Positions 47,515 to 55,841 of a stretch of DNA of 64,000 nt are shown here, piece by piece. Each line of letters opens with the position of its first letter. The stretch's first letter is position 1. Source of the DNA: Hyphomicrobiales bacterium (GTDB lineage Bacteria; Pseudomonadota; Alphaproteobacteria; Rhizobiales; Rhizobiaceae); the NCBI GenBank assembly GCA_002709005.1, contig PAPH01000043.1, positions 1 to 64,000 of the forward strand, written 5' to 3'. Below the pieces are notes generated by a model. It had not been told where the DNA came from. It saw only the letters and a list, made by a program, of their open reading frames with translations, and searched no databases. The position numbers and the translations under genes are program-made.

Positions 47515-48096
47515 TTAGTTGGCTTGAGCCAATCTGGATGTCGAGCCGGTGATGCGCACCCATTGGGCGGAGTTGCTTTCCGACTGCATCTTCACGTAGC
47601 CGAGCCCGGTGCGGTTCACGGGCAGTACCTCGTCGCGCATGTTGTCGAGCACGAAATCGCCGTCGCGGGTCCGCACGACAAGTACCGTATGGGCCTCGCC
47701 GCGCCGCCGCGCCATGGTTAGCAGGAGATGCGAGGGCCTGAAGCCGCGGGCCATCAGCGCTCGGCGCTTGGACAAGGCGAAATCCTCGCAGTCGCCGGCC
47801 TTTGCATTGGCCGTCCAGAGTTCCCGCTTGCCGAATTGCTTGATGTCCGACATGGGCTTGATCGAACGATTGACGATCCGGTTGACGTCGCGAAGCACGG
47901 AGAGCCGCGCGGGCGGCAAATCGCCGATCTTGTGCGCCTGGCAATCCGCGGAGTTCTTGTTGCAGTATTCCACATGGCCATAGGGACGGGATGTGCCCGA
48001 ACCGGTTTTCAGCCAGACGGAGGCATGCGCCATCGGCGAGGAGATCAGCGCAGCGGCGAAAGCTGCGGAAGAGAGATAGGTTCTGGCCTTTTTCAA
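47515..48096 (-). CDS. Bacterial transglutaminase-like cysteine protein (BTLCP)
   Basis: This 193-residue protein starts at TTG 48096, with AGGAG seven bases upstream; the ATG further upstream has no such site. The signal peptide MKKARTYLSSAAFAAALISSPMAHA is cleaved after AHA. The papain/transglutaminase-like triad is visible: Cys103 in GDCEDFALSKR, His136 in EAHTVLVV and Asp151 in FVLDNM. BTLCPs are periplasmic and typical of alphaproteobacteria; related LapG proteases process adhesins. It may act on a surface protein of the adjacent module. It is convergent with msrB. Confidence 0.92.
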   Translation of the reverse strand: MKKARTYLSSAAFAAALISSPMAHASVWLKTGSGTSRPYGHVEYCNKNSADCQAHKIGDLPPARLSVLRDVNRIVNRSIKPMSDIKQFGKRELWTANAKAGDCEDFALSKRRALMARGFRPSHLLLTMARRRGEAHTVLVVRTRDGDFVLDNMRDEVLPVNRTGLGYVKMQSESNSAQWVRITGSTSRLAQAN

Positions 48097-48317
48097 GGGT
48101 CGGCTCCTTTCGCTTCCCGGCGTGTGTCGAAGAGACGTTCCCGTCCATTCGAGCACACGCTAGCGTGCGGATGCCCCCGATACAAGCAAATGGGGGCACG
48201 ACTTGGTCGCGCCCCCATTCATAACGAAAACGTGATCGACCGTTCGTCGCGGCCAGACGGAAGCCCGCCCTCATTCACCCGGTAAGAGATACGCATCCGG
48301 GTGAAAGCGATACCTGC

Positions 48318-48623
48318 TTAGTAGGGCAGGATACCGCCGTCGCCGAGACGCGGCTGCTGCGACAGGCGCGGCTGGCCATCATTGACCGAGGCAGTGGCGG
48401 TATAGTCGATCTGGGCCGATGCCGGCAGGTAGACCGGCGAGTGGTCGCTGAACGGACCATCCTGGGTCAGGCGGTTTTCGCCGCTGGTGCGGGCAATCGG
48501 AGCGGCCGGGTTCGAGGCCACGATATCCTGCGGCAGGTGAGTGGCGTCGAGAGCGGACGTGCCGGCGAAAGCACCGGAAGTGGCGGCCAGCGAAAGGCCG
48601 AGTGCGAGAAGAACATTCTTCAT
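48318..48623 (-). CDS. Small secreted protein, twin A (101 aa)
   Basis: I do not recognise a family. A signal peptide MKNVLLALGLSLAATSGAFA is followed by a 81-residue Cys-free mature peptide: SALD..., ENRLTQDGPFSDHSPVY, IDYTATASV and a C-terminus QPRLGDGGILPY. It is a clear paralogue of the next gene upstream (48706-49026), sharing signal peptide, NxLTxxGPFxDxSPxY, IDYTATAS and the last 12 residues exactly. The start at 48623 is set by the signal peptide. A hairpin separates the two genes, so it may have its own promoter or be a second cistron. Confidence 0.75.
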   Translation of the reverse strand: MKNVLLALGLSLAATSGAFAGTSALDATHLPQDIVASNPAAPIARTSGENRLTQDGPFSDHSPVYLPASAQIDYTATASVNDGQPRLSQQPRLGDGGILPY

Positions 48624-48671
48624 TTTATTTACTCCGAAATCTGAAATCATCTGTTCGATGTGGAAGGGGGA

Positions 48672-48693
48672 GGGAGCCTCTCACGAGGCTCCC
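48672..48693 (-). terminator. Hairpin between the two small secreted protein genes
   Basis: GGGAGCCTC/GAGGCTCCC, a 9-bp perfect stem with a 4-base loop, 13 bp after the stop of twin B. No T run follows on the minus strand, so it may stabilise the upstream mRNA or attenuate rather than fully terminate. Confidence 0.5.
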
Positions 48694-48705
48694 GGGTTGC
48701 GCTTA

Positions 48706-49026
48706 TTAGTAGGGCAGGATGCCGCCGTCGCCGAGGCGCGGCTGGCGGACGATCGAGGGGCCGCGAAGACCGTCATCGTCGATCGATGCGGTGGCGGTGT
48801 AGTCGATCGTGCCGGAATTGGTCGTCGCATAGCGCGGCGATTCATCCTGGAAGGGACCGCTGTTGGTCAGTTCGTTGCGACCGTCCCAGGTGCTCAGCGG
48901 AATGTTGACCGCGGCATTGCCGCGAACGAGTTCCGGCGAGCCCTGAACGTCGAGCGCGGAGCTCTGTGCGAAAGCGCCGGTGGTAGCGGCCAGGGTCAGT
49001 CCAAGTGCGATAAGTACGTTTTTCAT
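48706..49026 (-). CDS. Small secreted protein, twin B (106 aa)
   Basis: It is a paralogue of twin A with signal peptide MKNVLIALGLTLAATTGAFA and an 86-residue mature part: SSALDVQGSPELV, RNELTNSGPFQDESPRY, IDYTATASIDDDG and the terminal QPRLGDGGILPY. No Cys, no known domain. Conservation of the extreme C-terminus, normally the least conserved part, suggests it is recognised by a processing, sorting or binding partner. The ATG at 49026 has GGAGAG about 8 nt upstream, and an ECF-like promoter candidate lies 45-73 bp upstream. Confidence 0.75.
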   Translation of the reverse strand: MKNVLIALGLTLAATTGAFAQSSALDVQGSPELVRGNAAVNIPLSTWDGRNELTNSGPFQDESPRYATTNSGTIDYTATASIDDDGLRGPSIVRQPRLGDGGILPY

Positions 49027-49460
49027 TTCATCTCTCCATCGTGTGGGTCGTTGCCATCCCCGTGTCTTGGGTTACGGGAGGGTCGACCTCAAAGTTTCAA
49101 AGCAGAAAGCGAACCAGCGAATGCGCCCTGTGCGCGCCGGCTGGTGGGCTTTCCGATCGTGCGGTTCGTTTTGACCCGCCGTCGATGATGGAGAAATGAG
49201 GGTCCGGGGCGCTCGTTTCAAAGAACGATATTGTGTTCCCGGCTAACATTTTTGTGGCCTTGAAATTCCGGAGGTCGATTCCAGTTATTTTCCGAGGCTA
49301 ATAAAATCAATGGTTTATGGGGGTCGTTTTCGTTCTGCGGGGCGTGAAATCCCGTGAAATCGAACTTAAAAAATCTTTGAACATTGACCACTGCGTATCC
49401 GGAGAGTGAACAATCCTCGCTTGAATGGCAGAAAAATGGCGATCGGGCAGCCTTTCGTCA
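49027..49460. other. Intergenic region between twin B and urtE
   Basis: No gene is supported in 434 bp. The twin-B side carries the promoter candidate. The rest includes AT-rich patches (around 49240-49390), and no clear terminator for the urt operon was recognised. Confidence 0.6.
49071..49099 (-). promoter_or_regulatory. ECF-type promoter candidate for the small secreted protein genes
   Basis: Read on the minus strand: TGAAAC, 17 bases, CGTAAC, 45 bp before the twin-B ATG. The preceding T and following TTT extend the identity with the FAS1 promoter candidate to TTGAAACTTT at the same spacing. Confidence 0.55.
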
Positions 49461-50156
49461 TCAGACTGACACGGAATCGCGAAGCGAATCCTTGCTCAAC
49501 TCATTCTTCGTGCCTTCCATCACCACCGCTCCGCGCTTCAACACGGTGAATCGGTCCGCAAGATCGTACGCGAACTCGAAATATTGCTCCACCAGCACGA
49601 TCGCCATCTCTCCGCGGTCCCTCAGATGGGCGATCACCCGGCCGATCTGCTGGATGATGTTGGGCTGGATGCCCTCGGTCGGCTCGTCGAGCAACAGAAG
49701 TTTCGGCTTGGTGATCAGCGCCCGGGCGATCGCAAGCTGCTGCTGCTGTCCGCCGGACAGGTCGCCGCCGCGCCGGCCGCGCATGTCCTTCAAGACCGGA
49801 AACAGGTCATAGATGTGATCGGGGATCACATGCTCGCTCTTGGGCAGGCAGGCAAACCCGGTCTGCAGGTTCTCCGTCACCGTGAGAAGCGGAAAGATGT
49901 CGCGCCCCTGCGGCACATAGCCGATCCCCTTGGCCGCCAGAACATGAGCGGGCGGGAAGGCGATCTCCTCGCCGTCGAGCATGTAGCTTCCTCCCGACCG
50001 GTGCTTGACGCCGGATATGGCCTTCAAGAGGCTGGTCTTGCCCACGCCGTTGGTGCCCATCAGGCAGGAAACCTTGCCAACATCGGCCTTCAGCGAAACG
50101 CCGTTGAGGATTTTCGACTGGCCGTAGTGCAGCGTGAGATCGGAGATGTCGAGCAT
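49461..50156 (-). CDS. urtE: Urea ABC transporter ATP-binding subunit UrtE
   Basis: This 231-residue LivF-type ATPase has Walker A MGTNGVGKTS, signature DLSGGQQQQLAIARAL, Walker B LLLLDEPTEGIQP, and the UrtE-typical GQSKILNGVSL and PQGRDIFPLLTVTENL. It is the last gene of urtABCDE. It powers urea uptake with UrtD through the UrtB/UrtC permeases. The UrtD stop lies six bases upstream of its ATG, consistent with one transcript. Confidence 0.96.
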   Translation of the reverse strand: MLDISDLTLHYGQSKILNGVSLKADVGKVSCLMGTNGVGKTSLLKAISGVKHRSGGSYMLDGEEIAFPPAHVLAAKGIGYVPQGRDIFPLLTVTENLQTGFACLPKSEHVIPDHIYDLFPVLKDMRGRRGGDLSGGQQQQLAIARALITKPKLLLLDEPTEGIQPNIIQQIGRVIAHLRDRGEMAIVLVEQYFEFAYDLADRFTVLKRGAVVMEGTKNELSKDSLRDSVSV

Positions 50157-50162
50157 GGCGGC

Positions 50163-50903
50163 TTATCTCCCCAGATAGACTTCGATGACTTCAGGGTTTG
50201 CGGTCACGTGATCGAGCGACCCCTCGGCGAGCACCGATCCCTCGTGAAGCACGGTGACGGGACATTCGAGCCGGCGGACGAATTCCATGTCGTGCTCGAC
50301 GACGATGACGGCGCGGGTCCTGGCGGTGCGGACCAGAAGATCGGTCGTGTGCTCGCGCTCGCCGAGCGTCATGCCGGCGGCCGGTTCGTCGACGAGCAGC
50401 AGTTGCGGATCCTGGGCGAGCAGCATCCCGATCTCCAGCCACTGCTTCTGCCCGTGCGAGAGTTCGCCCGAAAGCCGCTTGAGGTGATCGGCGAGCCCGA
50501 TCTCCGAAGCAATCTCCTCGATCCGCTCGATATCGGACTTGCCCGCCTTGTAACCGAGCGCCGAGAACGGGGAACGTTCGTTCCTGAGCGCCATGGAGAG
50601 ATTGTCGAATACCGTCTGCGCCTCGAACACGGTGGGGCGCTGGAATTTCCGGCCGATGCCGATCCGGGCGATGTCGCTTTCCCGCAGTCTCAGCAGATCA
50701 ACCGGCGGGGTGCCGAACTGCACCCGGCCGCTGTCCGGCCGGGTCTTGCCAGTGACGATATCCATGAAGGTGGTCTTGCCCGCGCCGTTGGGGCCGATGA
50801 TGGCGCGCAGTTCGGCAGGCTGGATCGAAAACGAGAGATCGTTGATCGCCCGGAAACCGTCGAAGGTGACGGAGACGCCGAGAACTTCGAGGAGGGCGCT
50901 CAT
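50163..50903 (-). CDS. urtD: Urea ABC transporter ATP-binding subunit UrtD
   Basis: This 246-residue LivG-type ATPase has Walker A GPNGAGKTT, signature LSHGQKQWLEIGMLLAQ (the S-H-G-x-K-Q-W form is typical of UrtD) and Walker B LLLVDEPAAGM. FDGFRAINDLSF and GRKFQRPTVFEAQTVFDNL also match the family. The start at 50903 overlaps the urtC stop (ATGA). Confidence 0.96.
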   Translation of the reverse strand: MSALLEVLGVSVTFDGFRAINDLSFSIQPAELRAIIGPNGAGKTTFMDIVTGKTRPDSGRVQFGTPPVDLLRLRESDIARIGIGRKFQRPTVFEAQTVFDNLSMALRNERSPFSALGYKAGKSDIERIEEIASEIGLADHLKRLSGELSHGQKQWLEIGMLLAQDPQLLLVDEPAAGMTLGEREHTTDLLVRTARTRAVIVVEHDMEFVRRLECPVTVLHEGSVLAEGSLDHVTANPEVIEVYLGR

Positions 50904-52069
50904 GCCGCATCCTTTCTCACAAGCCGGTCGAACATGCCGGCGATGCCGCGCGGCGCGAACAGGGTGACCAGTACGAAGGAGAGGCCGAGCAGCACCTGCC
51001 ACCAGTCGACCCATTGCACCGTGTAGAAGCCGAGCGGCAGGTCAGGCGCCTGTCCGCCGGTGAACCAGGAGGACAGAAGCGAGACGAGGGCCGCGCCGAT
51101 AACCGCGCCATACAGACGACCGCGTCCGCCGATTGCCACCCAGACCGCCAGGTAGATGGAGGCGATGGGCGCGATTTCCGCCGGGTTCACGATGCCGGCC
51201 TGCGGATAGTAGATGGCGCCGGCGATCGCCGCGATCACCGCCGTCACCGTGAAGATGAAGAGCTTGTAGGCCTCCACCGAATAGCCGAGGAAGCGGATGC
51301 GCGCCTCGTCGTCGCGGATCGCCTTGACCACGTTGCCGAACTTGCCGGACACCATCCAGGCGGCGAAGACGTAGCCCAGCCCCAGTGCCAGCGCCGAGCC
51401 CCACATGAACCAGATCGACAAGACAGACTGCGGCGCGTCGGTCAGGCCCGGGATGTTCTGCAGGCCCGAAAGCCCGTTATTGCCGCGCAGGCCGCTGTCG
51501 TTCTGGAAGAGATAGAGCGAGAGCGCCAGCGTCATTGCCTGGGTGAGGATGGAGAGATAGACGCCCGTCACCCGGCTGCGGAAAGCGAGCCAGCCGAAGA
51601 CCAGGGCCAGCAGCCCGGGCACCAGCACGACGAGCGCCAACTGGATCGGCAGAGAGTGTGCGAAACTCCAGACAAGCGGCACGTCGGACCCGCCGACGAC
51701 GCCGAAGATCTGGGTGCCGATGGCATCGCGCACCTCGTCTGGCGTCGGGGGCAGGGCGGCGTTCGTCATCGAGGCGATCACGATGTCTTCGGTGCGCGCA
51801 TACATCAGCCACATGCCGATCATGTAGCCGCCGAGCCCGAAGAAGGCGAAATGGCCGAGCGAGAGGATGCCGCAATAGCCCCAGACGAGATCCATGGCGA
51901 TGGCGATCAGGCACAGGCACAGCGTCTTGCCGAGGATCTTGACGTAGTTGGTCGGCAACAGCCCGGTCCCGTAGGCCTCGGAGAATACGGTGGCGAGCAG
52001 CGTGATGACCGCCAGCAGCAGGATGAAGACCAGCACAGAGGGGTTGCGGGCGAGGAAGGTGTTTTTCAT
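50900..52069 (-). CDS. urtC: Urea ABC transporter permease UrtC
   Basis: This 389-residue LivM-type permease has about ten spans and the UrtC features TNYVKILGKTLCLCLIAIAMDLVWGYCGILSLGHFAFFGLGGY and a long loop between early spans (residues about 90-140). NPAEIAPIASIYLAVWVAIGGRGRLYGAVIGA is the conserved coupling region. It follows urtB by four bases and overlaps urtD. Confidence 0.96.
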   Translation of the reverse strand: MKNTFLARNPSVLVFILLLAVITLLATVFSEAYGTGLLPTNYVKILGKTLCLCLIAIAMDLVWGYCGILSLGHFAFFGLGGYMIGMWLMYARTEDIVIASMTNAALPPTPDEVRDAIGTQIFGVVGGSDVPLVWSFAHSLPIQLALVVLVPGLLALVFGWLAFRSRVTGVYLSILTQAMTLALSLYLFQNDSGLRGNNGLSGLQNIPGLTDAPQSVLSIWFMWGSALALGLGYVFAAWMVSGKFGNVVKAIRDDEARIRFLGYSVEAYKLFIFTVTAVIAAIAGAIYYPQAGIVNPAEIAPIASIYLAVWVAIGGRGRLYGAVIGAALVSLLSSWFTGGQAPDLPLGFYTVQWVDWWQVLLGLSFVLVTLFAPRGIAGMFDRLVRKDAA

Positions 52070-52073
52070 GGCC

Positions 52074-54104
52074 TCAATCCCCCGCCGCGCGGCCCTTGAG
52101 GGCGATGATGCCCTTCGGCCGGAACTGGATGAAGATGATGATGAAGATGATCATGTAGGTCTGGGCGGCGAGCGTGTTCGACGGATTGAAGAACTCGATC
52201 ACCTTCTGCAGGAAGCCGATCATGGTGGCGCCCGCGAGCGTGCCCCAGATGTTGCCGACGCCGCCGACGACCACCGTCATGAAGGATTGCACGATGTAGG
52301 CCTGGCCGAGTTCGGAGGTGACCTTGGCGAAGAGCCCGATGGCCACGCCGGCGATGCCGGCGATCCCCGAGCCGAGCCCGAAGGTCAGCATGTTGATGCG
52401 GTCCGGGTTGATGCCCATCGAGGAGGCCATGCGCGGGTTTTGCGTGACCGCGCGTACTTCCAGTCCCAGCCGGGTACGGTTGAGCACGAAGAGAAGAAGC
52501 GCGAAGAAGACGAGCGCCAGCACGAAGATCGCGATGCGGATATAGGAGACCGCCACCACGTCGTTGATCACCCATGCTCCGTCGAGCCAGGAGGGCGAGG
52601 TCAGCGGCCGCGCCTGCGTGCCGAAGACGTTCTTGGCGATCTGCTGGAGCGCTATCGAGACGCCGAAAGTGGCAAGCAGGGTTTCGAGCGGCCGGCTCGC
52701 AAGATGCCGGATGACGAGCCGTTCGAGCGCGATGCCGGCGGCCGCGGCAATGACGAAGGCGAGCGGCAGGGCCACCAGGATCGAGACCGTATAGTTCGGG
52801 ATGATCTGCTGCACGACATAGCCGGTATAGGCGCCGATCATGATGAACTCGCCATGCGCCATGTTGATGACCCCCATCACCCCGAAGGTGATGGCAAGCC
52901 CGATGGCGGCGAGGAAGTAGATCGAGGCCAGCGACAGCCCGTCGAGCACCAGCGAGAAGAAGCGGTTGAGGCCGACATACTGGTCGATGGAATCGAGCGT
53001 TTCGGCTGCCGCAGTCGTCACTTCGGCGTTCGAATCCGCATAGGCCTCATAGAAGGTGTATTTTGCGAGTTCCGCGTCCATCGTCTCGTCGGTGACAAAG
53101 GGCGGCGCCTTGCCCTCGTCGACGAGACTGGAATAGGCCCGGTCGCGCGCCTCCTGCGAGGAGAGTTCGGAGACCGGCACGCCGCCAACGGTTCCGTCTT
53201 CTATATTGGCTTCGAGCGCGGCCTTGCGCTCGGCGCGGGTGCGCGCGGCGATGGCCTTCTCGTCATCGACCAGCAGCTTGTAGGCCACCTCGCGGGAAAT
53301 GTCCTTGCCGGGTGTGAGTGTCCGGGCGACGTTGACGCCTTCCGGCTCGCCCTCGGAATAGCCGATGCGGGTAACCACCAGCGGATTGAGCGCGGCGCGC
53401 GCATCAAGGCTCAGATCCTGGGAAAAGCTGCGGATAGCGTCGACACGGGTCTCGGTGGTCTGGCCGAAGGAAATGGTGATGACGCGGAGCAGGCGCTCCT
53501 TCCTCGCCTTGATCGCCGGATCCTCTTCCGTCTCGATAGAGGCGCGCAGAGGTTCGAGATGTTCCTTCTCGGCGCGGCGCTCGATGGCGTCGAGCGCCTG
53601 GCGCCGGCGGGCCGGATCGGGATCCTCGAGCTGGCTCGCAACGAGGCTCGAGGCGATCACCGTGCGCACGCCGCTGTTGGGCTTGAGCTGCTTGATGTCG
53701 CCCTTGGAGATCGTGCCGACCGCTTCGCCGGTATCGATGTCGATCAGGGTGAGGTCCTGGCCGTCCGCCTTCTCGGTGAAGAAGAACAGGCCGTCTTCCT
53801 CGCGCTGCCAGAGTTCGCGGTCGCCCCAGCGTTCGAGAAAGGTCAGCCCCTGCGGAAGCTTGGCAGCGCGGACGGCATCGATCACCTCGTCGACCGTGCG
53901 GCGCGAGGCCTTGGCAACCTCGTTCCGGTGTTCCTGCAGGATCGCCTGCAGCGGTCCGAGCGCTGTCGGCGTTTCAGGCGTCGCGTCCACGATCACCTCT
54001 TCGCTCACTGACGCCGCGCCGGTTTCGGCGGATGAATCCTGCGCGAGGGCGAATATCGGTGAAGTGGCAATAAGGAAGGCGGCGATCAGGATCGGTCGGA
54101 GCAT
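52074..54104 (-). CDS. urtB: Urea ABC transporter permease UrtB (long form)
   Basis: This 676-residue protein has a signal peptide (MLRPILIAAFLIATSPIFALA) and a periplasmic N-terminal region of about 350 residues. That region contains helical repeats (SQLEDPDPARRRQALDAIERR; PAIKARKERLLRVITISFGQ). A LivH-type permease domain follows from about residue 370 (LDGLSLASIYFLAAIGLAITFGVMGVINMAHGEFIMIGAY). UrtB proteins commonly have such an extension, though this one is rather long. The start at 54104 matches the signal peptide. An 80-bp gap separates it from urtA. Confidence 0.95.
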   Translation of the reverse strand: MLRPILIAAFLIATSPIFALAQDSSAETGAASVSEEVIVDATPETPTALGPLQAILQEHRNEVAKASRRTVDEVIDAVRAAKLPQGLTFLERWGDRELWQREEDGLFFFTEKADGQDLTLIDIDTGEAVGTISKGDIKQLKPNSGVRTVIASSLVASQLEDPDPARRRQALDAIERRAEKEHLEPLRASIETEEDPAIKARKERLLRVITISFGQTTETRVDAIRSFSQDLSLDARAALNPLVVTRIGYSEGEPEGVNVARTLTPGKDISREVAYKLLVDDEKAIAARTRAERKAALEANIEDGTVGGVPVSELSSQEARDRAYSSLVDEGKAPPFVTDETMDAELAKYTFYEAYADSNAEVTTAAAETLDSIDQYVGLNRFFSLVLDGLSLASIYFLAAIGLAITFGVMGVINMAHGEFIMIGAYTGYVVQQIIPNYTVSILVALPLAFVIAAAAGIALERLVIRHLASRPLETLLATFGVSIALQQIAKNVFGTQARPLTSPSWLDGAWVINDVVAVSYIRIAIFVLALVFFALLLFVLNRTRLGLEVRAVTQNPRMASSMGINPDRINMLTFGLGSGIAGIAGVAIGLFAKVTSELGQAYIVQSFMTVVVGGVGNIWGTLAGATMIGFLQKVIEFFNPSNTLAAQTYMIIFIIIFIQFRPKGIIALKGRAAGD

Positions 54105-54184
54105 GGGGATTTCACCGGAAGCCAAGGGAGAGGCGGGAGGCCCGTTGCCGGGCCTCCCTGTTGCGTGTCAGGTCAGTGACGAAA

Positions 54185-55483
54185 TCAGTAGTTCGATTTC
54201 ATCTGCACGCAGGTCTTGGTCTCGGTGTTGTACATGCCGCACTTCAGGTCCTTCCAGTCGGACTCCAGAACGGCGGATTCCGGCAGGAAGTCGGTCCAGG
54301 CGTCGCCCGGAACCGGCTCGGTCTGGGAGATGATGTCGAACTGACCGTCGGCCTGGATCTCGCCGATGAGCACCGGCTTGGTCAGGTGGTGGTTCGGCAG
54401 CATTTCGGCTTCCGTGCCGGTCAGGTTCGGATATTTCTGGCCAATCATTGCCTCGGTCACCGGATCGACATCCGTGGTGCCGGCCTGCTCGACCGCGTTC
54501 ACCCACATGTTGAAGCCGATATAGGTGGCTTCCATCGGGTCGTTGGTGACGCGCTTGTCGTCGCCGGTGAAGGCGTGCCAGGTCTTGATGAACTCGGCGT
54601 TGACCGGCACGTCGGCCGACATGAAGTAGTTCCAGGCGGCGAGGTGGCCGACGAGGTTGGTGGTGTCGAGGCCGGAAAGCTCTTCCTCACCCACGGAGAA
54701 GGCCACGACCGGGATGTCGTCCGCCGAAATCCCCTGCGCGGCGAGTTCCTTGTAGAAGCCGATATTGGCATCGCCGTTGATCGTCGAGATCACGCCGACC
54801 TTCTTGCCGTCGGCACCGAGCGCCTTGACGTCGGCGACGATCTTCGACCAGTCGGAATGGCCGAACGGGGTGTAGTTGACGAAGATGTCCTCTTCCGGGA
54901 TGCCCTTGTCCTTGAGATAGGCTTCCAGGATCTTGTTGGTCGTGCGCGGATAGACGTAGTCGGTCCCCAGAAGCGCGAACTTTTCGACGCCGAGTTCCTC
55001 GAGATAGTAGTCTGTTGCGGGAATGGCCTGCTGGTTGGGCGCAGCACCCGTGTAGAAGACGTTCTTCGAGGATTCCTCGCCTTCATACTGGACCGGATAG
55101 AACAGGAGGCCGTTCAGCTCCTCGATCACCGGCAGCACCGACTTGCGCGACACCGAGGTCCAGCAGCCGAACATCACGTCCACCTTGTCGACGGTAAGCA
55201 GTTCGCGGGCCTTTTCGGCAAACAGCGGCCAGTCGGACGCAGGGTCGACGACGACGGCTTCGAGCTGCTTGCCCAGAACGCCGCCCTTCTTGTTCTGCTC
55301 GTCGATCAGCATCAGGACGGTGTCCTTCAGCGTGGTTTCGGAAATTGCCATGGTACCCGAAAGCGAATGAAGAACGCCGACCTTGATCGTGTCGTCGGCA
55401 GCCTGGGCGGGAGAATAGGCCATGGTGGTTGCGAGAAGCGCGCCTGCGCCTGCCAACCGCAAAGATTTGGTTGAGAATTTCAT
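54185..55483 (-). CDS. urtA: Urea ABC transporter substrate-binding protein UrtA
   Basis: This 432-residue protein has a signal peptide ending PAQA-ADD and a type I periplasmic binding fold: IKVGVLHSLSGTMAISETTLKDTVLMLIDE (family start), VDVMFGCWTSVSRKSVLPVIEELNGLLFYPVQYEGEESSKNVFYTGAAPNQQ and YVYPRTTNKILEAYL. These are near-diagnostic for UrtA over leucine-binding proteins. It captures urea (and short amides) in the periplasm. GGAGG lies seven bases before the ATG. The operon order is urtABCDE, and nitrogen limitation is its usual regulator. Confidence 0.97.
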   Translation of the reverse strand: MKFSTKSLRLAGAGALLATTMAYSPAQAADDTIKVGVLHSLSGTMAISETTLKDTVLMLIDEQNKKGGVLGKQLEAVVVDPASDWPLFAEKARELLTVDKVDVMFGCWTSVSRKSVLPVIEELNGLLFYPVQYEGEESSKNVFYTGAAPNQQAIPATDYYLEELGVEKFALLGTDYVYPRTTNKILEAYLKDKGIPEEDIFVNYTPFGHSDWSKIVADVKALGADGKKVGVISTINGDANIGFYKELAAQGISADDIPVVAFSVGEEELSGLDTTNLVGHLAAWNYFMSADVPVNAEFIKTWHAFTGDDKRVTNDPMEATYIGFNMWVNAVEQAGTTDVDPVTEAMIGQKYPNLTGTEAEMLPNHHLTKPVLIGEIQADGQFDIISQTEPVPGDAWTDFLPESAVLESDWKDLKCGMYNTETKTCVQMKSNY

Positions 55484-55841
55484 TGTCAGCCTCCGTGCTG
55501 TTGCGTGTCCACGGCGGCTAGCAATGCAAGTCCTTTGCCAGTTCGTATTTGAGGGTATTTCCCCCGCGGTTCTGCGCGGAACGTGCACGAAAATCCGGAG
55601 GGAGAGAAAAACTGACGAAAAAATGCTCTTTTATGCCTAAAAAAAAGGCTGCGATTAAATGGTGTGCGAAGATTAATGCCCGGTAACTGCCGCTGCTTCC
55701 GCGAAGCGCCGGGGGAAGAATGGAATGCCGCCGGTCGGTAGTGGGATGGGTGGAACACGGAGACAGGGCGGCATTCCGACACATGAAACGCTGTGAAACA
55801 CGTCTTGTTCCATCTGACCGGGCACTTTATAGCAATCTCTC
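55484..55841. other. Divergent intergenic region between urtA and the DUF2946-like gene
   Basis: No gene is supported in 358 bp. A long A run with AT-rich flanks lies near 55610-55680, likely part of the urtA promoter region. No confident NtrC or sigma-54 site was recognised. Confidence 0.5.

Noticed and set aside
49384-49812. 142-codon plus-strand frame opposite urtE
   Set aside because: It mostly overlaps urtE in antisense, and its first part lies in AT-rich non-coding sequence without a ribosome-binding site.
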